Positions 55,800 to 64,000 of a DNA stretch of 64,000 nucleotides are shown here, piece after piece. Below the pieces are notes generated by a model. That model searched no databases. It worked only from the letters and a program-made list of their open reading frames with translations, and was not told the DNA's origin. The stretch lies in assembly GCA_027946365.1 (NCBI GenBank), contig JAPEUQ010000014.1:1116001-1180000 (forward strand), given 5' to 3'. The position numbers and the translations under genes are program-made. Position 1 is the stretch's first letter; every line of letters starts with the position of its first letter. Origin of the DNA: Kalmusia sp. IMI 367209. Its lineage: Eukaryota > Ascomycota > Dothideomycetes > Pleosporales > Didymosphaeriaceae.

Positions 55800-58578
55800 A
55801 TCGTAGGGAAGACGCATGCAAGCCTTAAAAACTTGTCTTCCCACGGATACCTTGAAATGTTTCACTAGCGCCAACGACGCTGGACTTTAACTAGATTTCA
55901 TCTGCAACCGCTGGCTACACTTTGCTCGTGCAAAGAATGGGCGCAAAGAGTGGTTTTCCCCGCATCGTTCAAGACTTGGCTTTCAATGCTATCGTGTTCT
56001 GTCAGTTCGGTATTCAGGAAGTTGACCATAAGAGAATCTTTCAATGGCTTTCGCAGTGCACCACAAATATAGGCATCAATTTGATGCACCTTGAGTGACC
56101 CGATTGCCCCTACTAGTTCCAAAAAAAAAAAAAAAACTCCTCAATGACACATTTTGTAAGACAGAACTTCTGCATGAGTAATTCAACTTTATTTGGTAGT
56201 ATAGAGCCGTTTTCCGAAATAATAGAGACATCGGCGTTGGTACTGGGGAACCTGTGATCACCCTCCCCTCGCCCCCCACATGGCCGAGCCCAACCTTCCG
56301 TGGATCTTTTTGATTTGGATTATGGGGTAAAGAAGATGATTGAGCATGATTTGAGGAGTGAAGGAAGCGAAACTAAACGAGTTGAGGTGACTGTGGCGTA
56401 TAGGCTGCAACAGCAATTTCCGAAAAGGCTGGATGGCTTGGTGCATCTCAGCCAAAAGAGTTAGTCAATTCGCGGCACTTTCCCTGTCAGGACTGGAAGT
56501 TGAAAAAAGCCTTTACTCCACTGATCGCTCTTTCAATTATACCATGCGACGAGATCTAGAAAGTATGCTCTCAAATCGTTTTATCTCCGTGGAATGCCCA
56601 GGTTAGTCTAATACTCTAGTACATAGCAATATCAGAAACGCGCCGACTCTCGAGATACAGATCACGAGATAAAGGCGGCCATTCTTATAGTCATCTCCTG
56701 CGGGGCCTTGCTGGCCATCGAGTTGTTACATCAGCTAGCTTCTGGGCCTGCATGACAATTTGAAACAAAAAGCTGATATTTCAGATAGCTTTGAATTTCC
56801 TAATATCTGTTTACGACTGCCTTTATGGTCAGCTCACAACAGAGCGACGCACGGACAAACATCGACGCTAGGACTTCACACATTGGACGGATCCGAAAGT
56901 CCTTCCTACTCTTCTCAAGCGCATTGGAGAGATTTGTGGGGACTATTTCAGTTGGATCTTGAGTCTGGAAGAGGCGGAAACTAAAAGGGATTTATTTCTC
57001 TAACTACTGAGTATCAGGCTAGAGGGTACGAGACTCTCGTCACCAGAATATCGAGGTGCTTAGCCCGAGTTCTTTCGTTGACGCCGCATCCAGTTCACTA
57101 AACTAAACGTCTTCCCAACTTTAGGCCTCCACCATCGTAGAAGGCCGCTTCCCGAAGTAGCGGAAGGCCAAGTTCCTATAGAGATATTAGAGGGTATGGT
57201 ATTGGAAGGAGACACCTAGAAAGGCTCAGGAAGGAAGGAGGTGACTAAGTAAGAGTCCGAATGAGTTAAGAAAGGCGTATCAGATGCCATTCTCAATGCG
57301 AATGCGACTTGCAAAGAGGGGGCAATTGGCTTGCGTGCTTAACGACGTATTGAGCGACTGCAGAGGGAAGAGAAAGGCTAGAGGAAAATTCACCTGGTTA
57401 TGGAGGGCATTGAAGACATTCAATAGTCTAGGCTACGAGAAAGTCTTCAAACCCTGGCAAACCAACCCTAGTGATTTCCAAAAGCGTACTGGAGGGTTTC
57501 GAGAGCGTCTCGCAAATTCTTCTTTCAATAGCATTTAGAGGAGTTGAATGGCAGCCGTTCACAAATTTACCAGCACGATTGTTGGCGGTAGGGAGGCGTA
57601 CTCTTGGCAGTCCGTAAGCCTTGCTAAAAGAATCTGATGCCTATTGAGAAGACAGGCGGATATTCTGTCTTGACTGCCCCGCTTATGTGGTGGCGCTCGT
57701 TGGGTGAAGCCACGCGCACCGGTACCACGTCGGCCGCACCCATCGGTCTGAATGCACAATCTCGAACATCCAAGGCTCCACCCACTGCATCGGGGCAACG
57801 GGGCACGTCCCGTCTACCTGACAGGGCTAGCTGCCGAGGTTAACCCGTTCTTCTGAAGGTATGTTGGCCGACTGTTATCGCAAGGATAACACCTATTGCA
57901 AAATCTGCTTGGCCCGCACAATCTAATCGCTCCATTTGCGAAAACGGAAGCCGTTCGTTGTGCGCGACCTGCCTGCAGCAGTCAGTTAGTAGCATGCAAG
58001 ACGTATGGCGCATGTCTCTTTTGAACACTGATCTGGCCACAGTGTGAAAGCATCGAGCGAGTCTATGAAATTGCCGCGCGGGTCTTGCCGGGACTGCCTA
58101 CGCATTAATACCTAGCTAGGAGTAGCACCAACCTTATCCTCCCGTTTCTCGGATGCTTGTCCACAATCAGCTTCTGATCATCAGGATCATCAAGATGCCC
58201 TGTCGTAATTAACTAGGAAGTCGCAGTTCTTGTCCGAGAATAAAGTTCTTTCCCCACACTTCTCTAACACCAAAAATTTTAGCATCCCGGATCCATGGGA
58301 GATCAACGAGACGGTTGGACTCAAGATCCACCAGCAGGGGAAAAATAAGGGGAAAGGATAAGGCCATGTGTGCCCAAAACGTCTGGCATCCATCCTTCAC
58401 ATTCCCTTTCTGGCATCCTCTTTCCTCGTATTCTTCCTTCTGTACTCCGTGTCTCCAGCCTTATTTCGATTTACCAGGCGCATCTTCCAATTCGTAGATG
58501 CCTTTTCAAGCCTGACGATATATCTCGGTTGTGTCATTGCTTGGATCGATCTGGACCATCGATTGAGCTACATAAGCA
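55800..58578. other. 2.8-kb gene-poor region
   Basis: No recognisable gene. A run of about 17 A lies near 56122. Small open frames occur on both strands around 57280-57840 without family resemblance. It ends in the promoter of the Pth11-like gene. Confidence 0.4.
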
Positions 58579-59899
58579 ATGGAAAATCGAGGTGGACAAG
58601 TTATTGGCGTTGCCGTCACGTTCCTGGTCTTGACATGGATCACCGTATGCTTGCGGTGCTACGTACGGTCAGTCCATTTCTTGCGCTGTTTTTAACGGCA
58701 ACTTACACCTACTAGAACGGCGATTGTTCGAGGCTTTGGACTAGATGACAAGCTCATGGTAGTCACTCTTTTATTTTTCACCGCATATCTCGCTTGCCAA
58801 TTAGGAGGTGCAGCTCACGGAACTGGCCAACACCGCTCAGCACTCACAGATGAAAGTGCAGAAATCGCGCTCCGATACTGGTACTTTTGCGAGATATTCT
58901 ATACCATCTCGACATGTCTTCTCAAAATTGCTGTCGGTTTCTTCCTATTGCGCATAACAGTGCACCCTTACCACATCTGGATTATTCGGATTATCATGGC
59001 AGTTGCTGGCGTCTTGGGTATTGGGTATACTTCCCTGGTCATCTTCCAGTGCAAGCCAATTTCCTACTGGTGGGATCTAGACCCCACCCACAAAGGAACG
59101 TGTCTGGATGCATCGCTCGTCATGATATTCACTTTCGTGGTCTCCGGGCTAAATTCATTTGCGGACTGGACATTCGGCATCTTGCCTATCCTCATCGTCA
59201 AGGATCTGCAGATGAAGAAGCGCATGAAAGTAGTTGTGTCAGGTGTCATTGCGCTAGCAGCAATGTAAGTATTCTATGCTTTCATTTTCCATTCATTCGC
59301 TTACCTATACTTCCAGCGGCTCCACTGCAACAATCATCCGCCTCCCATACACGGTAACCCTCAAGCCATATAAGGGCGACTTTCTCTACCGCACAACCGA
59401 CTTTGCCATCTGGACCACTGTCGAAGTAGGCATTGGCATCACAGCTGGTTGCATTGCGACTCTCAAACCACTTGTCAAATCTAGTTTCCTCAGCACCCGG
59501 TCGGGCCAACAATCTACAGGTAATCCCTGGAGTAAAGGCACTGGCAGCAAGCTTGGAAGCAGGCTCGGGAGGCAGACACCCATGGGGCTACACGAGCTAA
59601 AGCCGGTGACTGGCAAATCGGCGATGACGACAACTGTCACAGCTGGTAGGGAAAGCAGCGATTCAGATGAGAACATCTTGGACCACAATGGGCAGGAAGC
59701 AGGCGGGTGGGAAAATGGGATAAGCAAGAGCGTTACCACCACTGTTGTAGAAGAGCGCGCAGATCGTGGTCCACGTAGAGAGCAGCCCAGCACGCCAACG
59801 ATGGAGAGGAGACGGAATGGTAGTCCAGGAGGAGATAGCGCATCAACACTTGGAGATAAAGATGGAGGAAGGCTAGTAAAGGCATACAGAGTCTTCTAA
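58579..59899 (+). CDS. Pth11-like rhodopsin-domain membrane protein
   Basis: Three exons (58579-58667, 58716-59264, 59317-59899) sum to 1221 nt, giving 406 aa. The start MENRGGQVIGVAVTFLVLTWITVCLRCYVR is the usual first helix of the family; then come FGLDDKLM, FCEIFYTISTCLLKIAVGFFLLRI, FQCKPISYWWD, and a sixth or seventh helix block FAIWTTVEVGIGITAGCIATLKPL. A long Ser/Thr/Gly-rich cytosolic tail follows (about 120 residues). The CKPISYWWD motif and ALTDESAEIALRYWY are characteristic. It is not orthologous in detail to the copy at 96-1369. Function is probably sensory, with unknown ligand. Gene intact. Confidence 0.88.
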
Positions 59900-62446
59900 G
59901 AAGACCATCATAGTGGTGAATGTAACTATAATAAAGTTCTTAATACATACAATATACTTAGCCGAAATACAAAGGCTTTTTCTTTTGAAATTTTTCACTC
60001 ATTGCCTCTATCGATCTTTCACTTATTGTTCTTATCAAACTAGGGAGGCTGACTTTTATGATATCCGTAAAGAAGAGGAATAAAAAGAAGATATCGCTGG
60101 AGAGACCTCATATCGTCCTCCTTTGCTCGCAATACCCGACTTCGTACTCGAACAAGATAAGAAAAGGTGGAGGCTGATATTGCAAATCGATGAAGGATGG
60201 TGGTAAGAAAAGGAAGAGCGACACTTAAAACCCAAGCCTAAACCCAAGCTAGAGCCAGGACCTCTTATCAACAACGTTATTGTCGTTCAGAGATAGCATC
60301 GAGAAGCCAATAGTAAAGGAAAGAACTCAATTTACAAGAGGAAAAAAAGTATCGACTATGATTGCGTATTCCATTAACGTCCAAATTGAGAATTATCTAC
60401 ACGATGCTTAAAATTTTGATCAAAGGGAAAACTTCAAAGCTTATTAAGCTGTTCTGTCTCACATTGCTATATATTTTGCCTGGGTGAGTCATGTAGAACA
60501 GTAGTATATGCGAGATACCCAAAATTTTATTTATAACTTTTTTTTTACTATCGTTGTAATCTCTTTCCCATTCATCACATCTAACCAAGTAGTGGAAGCA
60601 CCGAAGATCCACTACAAACTATTTAGTACTCTACAATCAAGCATCTATTCACCTCAACTATAGCATATTTATTATGGAGAGCTCCTTGTCTCTTGACTGA
60701 CCTATACAGAAATTTCGCATCACAGGGTATAAAATCTACGGGCCCTCCAGCCGGACAAGTGGTGGCCACATCATACCGAGTCAAGCCAAGGACGACTCTA
60801 TCGTTGTGGATGTACACGGCAGGATTACAACAATAGCTGATTTCGCTTCGAGAGAGGTATCCCTGAAGATAGATAGACCCACTGGTTCCAGTGGCATGAG
60901 GTTCGCGACTTAATGACCTTGACTTACCCTAAGCTTTTTGATATTCTTCGACTGCTCAATAAACTTCTTGCATTGCATAGCTCAGAAGGAGAAGTAGGGA
61001 AACCATTAATTCAACGCTTGACGCGTGAACGACGACAAACACAACGGTATCTTCATGGTGAATTATATACAGCATAAATTAATGGAATGCTTTGGACGCA
61101 GAGTCTTACATAATGTTATGAATTATTTCGATAAGCTTGTGACATATATGTAACCTAAATGGGTATCCAAGTGGGAAATATGACAGCGCAGAACGTGGAA
61201 ACAAGGAAAAGACCCAAACAAAGACCATACACGAGCAAATCTAAATCAGTTTTAGCCACTCAATTAGTATCTTATTAACTGGGAATTAATGGTATTACTA
61301 TAACTCTAATAGAGCTAGTGTTTCTATCATATTTATTAAAAGGCATTGTTTAAGAAAAGGTAACTATAATACCCAAAGCTTAAACCCTTTATATTACTCT
61401 CTTTTACACGCCTTCTTGAGTCACAAAGCAGGAGAGGAACCACTGCTATTTTATCATTTACTATCCTTTTCGGCTATTACACCTTCCACTGCAAATCTGG
61501 TACAATGATACCCAAAGCTTTATAGATCACATGAATTAAATAGTATACTGCCGCATTATAGTAGAGTCCTTTAAAGAGGATTAAATTCTAGTCATGATAT
61601 CACAGTTGGACTGCCACGCCAGTTGTGACTATTCATAAAAAACTCACCAGAGCGGAGATAGACGAGCTCAATAGAGAGCAGACCAAAAAGGTAATATGAG
61701 AAAGATAAAGAGAAGGATAGGGATGAGAAGAACAAAGATACGGATGACGAGGAGAAGCATCCGGCAGGGGATGAAGGCAATGTAATTCAGGCCGACGAAG
61801 AGGGCGGATCGGAGCCCGGAAATGACGTCCCAGCTACTTCCCTCTAAAATAATGAGCTGCGACGCGTTTTTCATATTGCAAACTCATTAGCAGAGCTTCA
61901 AGGTAGCCTGAGAGAGATTTTCTTTCAGACTTTCAAAGCGATCTTTCGAACTGATTGCGACCTTACGGTGTTTTAAGAGATCTTGCTCAATCAATCTGTG
62001 AGCCAAAGCTCCACCCATGATTTCCGTGGTGACCTCCATTATGGTATAGTCTCGACATCCTCTCCTCTCTAATCAACTTCATTGGCATCTCCATTCCCAG
62101 TTTCAAGAATGCTTCATATCTTTCATTACAATCGAGATTGACATCCTCTTTGTATCCATAAGCTGTAATGCTCATAGTAGGTAATTTAAGGAGGAGGGAT
62201 AGTCAGTGGTTTATAAAAAGTGAGAACTAACGTAACCATATAAGGTAAACAGGATCATCATTGGACAGAATCATGGAATACGTGTGAATGAAGGCAAAGC
62301 CGTCTGGGTCTAGTTGATGGTCTGAAGAACAGATTTTATCATGATGCCCAAGAGAGCGGGGTCATGAAAGCCAACAAAGACCAAAGCATCGCACAAACAA
62401 TAACATTTATCGTGTTTGCATGATATAACCCCCTGCAAACGTTCCC
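59900..62446. other. 2.5-kb AT-rich gene-free region
   Basis: AT-rich with all frames densely stopped. The 12-mer TACCCAAAGCTT occurs twice in direct orientation (about 61370 and 61509). No coding relic could be read. It looks like eroded repeat DNA. Confidence 0.4.
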
Positions 62447-64000
62447 TTAATCATCATATAAGCCGAGAATCTGCCCTACAATACTCTTGAAGATCCCTTT
62501 GGGATCAAACTTCTCTCTGACCGCCTTGAACCGAGCGAGATGTGTCGGGTCAATCTTATCCTTGGCCAGCGTGAATACCTCTCGTGTATTCTTCGTCCAA
62601 TGAGGGCGACACGGGAACTCGGTGATGAGCGCTTGTGCAAGATTATGGTAAAACGGCTCGTTATACCTTAAATGATCGCCAACCGTGGGCTGAAAGCTCG
62701 GGAAATCGAACATGATCGCGCCTTTGCTCCAATCCGCGCCATCTGAAGTGTTCGTTGTAACTTGACCGAGGAGATCAAAATACGGCTTTCCGAACTTAAT
62801 ATTTATGCCACTCCTGTATGTGGAAGTCATCACTGTACCCTTTGCGGCCGAGTCGTCGAAGGCTTTGCGGACGCGCTTTAGTACGGCATTCGCTTGTGTG
62901 ACAGGGAAAGCAAGTTCGAGTGTGAGCCCGCGAAGTCCGAAGTCCCATTCGGTGCCATAATCTGGGTAGAGACCACCAATTAGGACATCGTAGTTCCAGC
63001 CATACACAGGCCAAGTAAGGATCGCAGTATTTGTAGTCTTCTCACGAAAATTTGGAGGGGACCATAATGCGAAAAAGGTTGTCTCCGCCAACTGATTCGA
63101 GGTCCCAAGGTACTTTCCTATCCGAATTGTTAGCGATTAACGAGGTCAAATTGTACTAGGGTCACTGACCTGAATTGAGAAGGGCGAGCGCAGTGTCAGC
63201 CTCCAGCTTAGTGACACTGAATGTTGATTGGAAGCCCTCTTGGGTGGAATTGTCGGCATCGACCTTATCGTAGTACCTATGGTGGAACTTCCTCAGGTAA
63301 GGCCACCACCAAAAGTTGGCAGTTGCATAAGGTGCAATTAGCCCGTATATGTCTCCCTCAAGTACCGCTTTCTCCTCGAGACTAAGGATCGTCAGCACCG
63401 ATCTGGAATAGGGCCAGGGTCGTACGTTTTTTGCTGGGCATAGACCTTAAAGTCTGGATAGATCTTGAACTTCATGCGCGCAATGACACCAAGTAGTCCT
63501 AGCGATGTCGACGCCGCTAGCCAATCATCATCATTATTGTCGCGCTGCACCACAGTCATATTTCCGTTTCCATCAATGATGTGAAGTTCAAGCGCTCCTG
63601 CTGCCACCATGCTGTCTTCCCTGAGGCTGCTGCGATGTGCACCCATAGCCACGCTGCCCGCCAGAGTAATGTTCCAGTTGACGAGCGTATACCCAACACT
63701 TGCGCCGTTAGCATGCAGATATTCGGCGAGCTGGAAAAATGTGACGCCTGCTTCAATCATGACAGAGCCCTCAGATGCACCTTTAGGCAGTGAGAAGTCG
63801 GAAATCTTGTTAACATTTTCGGTGCGGATGATGATTGTTGTAGGGTCGTCGCTGCACATAGTATCGTACCACATGTGACCTTTTCCACTTGCTCGCACAG
63901 GTGTGTTGTCGTTTGCTGCATTGCGAACGATGTCGACCATTTCATCCACGGAAGTCGCATTGTAGACCTTTGCGACATTGTTGCAGGCAGGATGGCCGGG
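62447..64000 (-). CDS. FAD-binding (PCMH/BBE-like) oxidoreductase, 5' end beyond window
   Basis: Partial gene; exons 64000-63426 (continuing past the window), 63381-63170 and 63117-62447 agree in phase. The visible start matches the FAD-binding PCMH domain: AKVYNATSVDEMVDIVR, VRASGKGHMWYD, IIRTENVNKISDF, VMIEAGVTFFQLAEYL and VNWNITLAGSVAMGAHRSS. The last part corresponds to the substrate domain and ends in HLARFKAVREKFDPKGIF, which is typical of gulonolactone/aldonolactone oxidases. No bicovalent flavin Cys could be assigned, as this region lies in divergent sequence. The likely reaction is oxidation of a sugar lactone or a related alcohol, with O2 as acceptor. No lesion was seen in the part present. 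Confidence 0.85.

Noticed and set aside
61369..61520. Direct 12-mer repeat TACCCAAAGCTT suggesting a mobile element
   Set aside because: No terminal inverted repeats, target duplication or coding sequence between the copies.
1..64000. CRISPR arrays, tRNA or rRNA genes
   Set aside because: The only regular repeats are the in-frame precursor units; no cloverleaf-like tRNA block or rRNA segment was recognised by eye. A tRNAscan-type search was not possible.

Overview
The window is nuclear DNA of a filamentous ascomycete (Pezizomycotina). Genes are split by short introns of about 43-68 nt with GTAAGT/GTACGT-type donors. The families are typically fungal: Pth11/rhodopsin-like membrane proteins, PDR-type ABC transporter, Zn2Cys6 regulator, HET, NACHT, UstYa-like and Kex2-processed repeat proteins. 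Gene density is low and many genes are broken, as expected of an accessory, fast-evolving region. The genus cannot be told from the sequence.

Layout. 0-5 kb: rhodopsin-domain membrane protein, intact seven-exon cytochrome P450, secreted class II-type haem peroxidase. 5-8 kb: no recognisable gene. 8.4-15 kb: a block in decay, with an oxysterol-binding-protein pseudogene, one intact 391-aa multi-pass membrane protein, a P450 pseudogene with two nonsense codons, and a membrane protein gene with a single in-frame stop. 16-21 kb: an intact acyl-CoA-binding, tail-anchored protein (ACBD5/Atg37-like), a glutamine-synthetase relic lacking its middle, and a Rei1-like zinc-finger protein. 21.6-28.7 kb: a full-size PDR ABC transporter divergent from a Zn2Cys6 regulator that appears to carry a one-base frameshift. 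29-31.6 kb: a small thioredoxin-like protein and the relic of a NACHT-FGE-sulfatase protein in which about 180 bp of the gene has flipped orientation.

33.9-42.3 kb is the most interesting part: a compact candidate RiPP (dikaritin-like) cluster. It holds a secreted precursor with eight near-identical repeats separated by Kex2 sites, and four UstYa-family (DUF3328) membrane oxidases, each with two HxxHC motifs, with no unrelated gene between them. The expected route is secretion, Kex2 excision of eight copies of a 17-residue peptide with one Tyr, and oxidative modification by the UstYa-like proteins. A tandem-ankyrin protein follows at 43 kb.

44-64 kb is gene-poor, with AT-rich tracts that look like old mutated repeats. 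It holds a HET-domain relic, an intact FAD-dependent (DAO-type) oxidoreductase, a multiply frameshifted short-chain dehydrogenase, a cupin gene with a one-base shift in a G run, an intact Pth11-like membrane protein, and a partial FAD-binding oxidoreductase running off the right edge.

Exon structures were assembled by eye from splice consensus, reading phase and family resemblance. Where exon lengths are given they sum to a whole number of codons.
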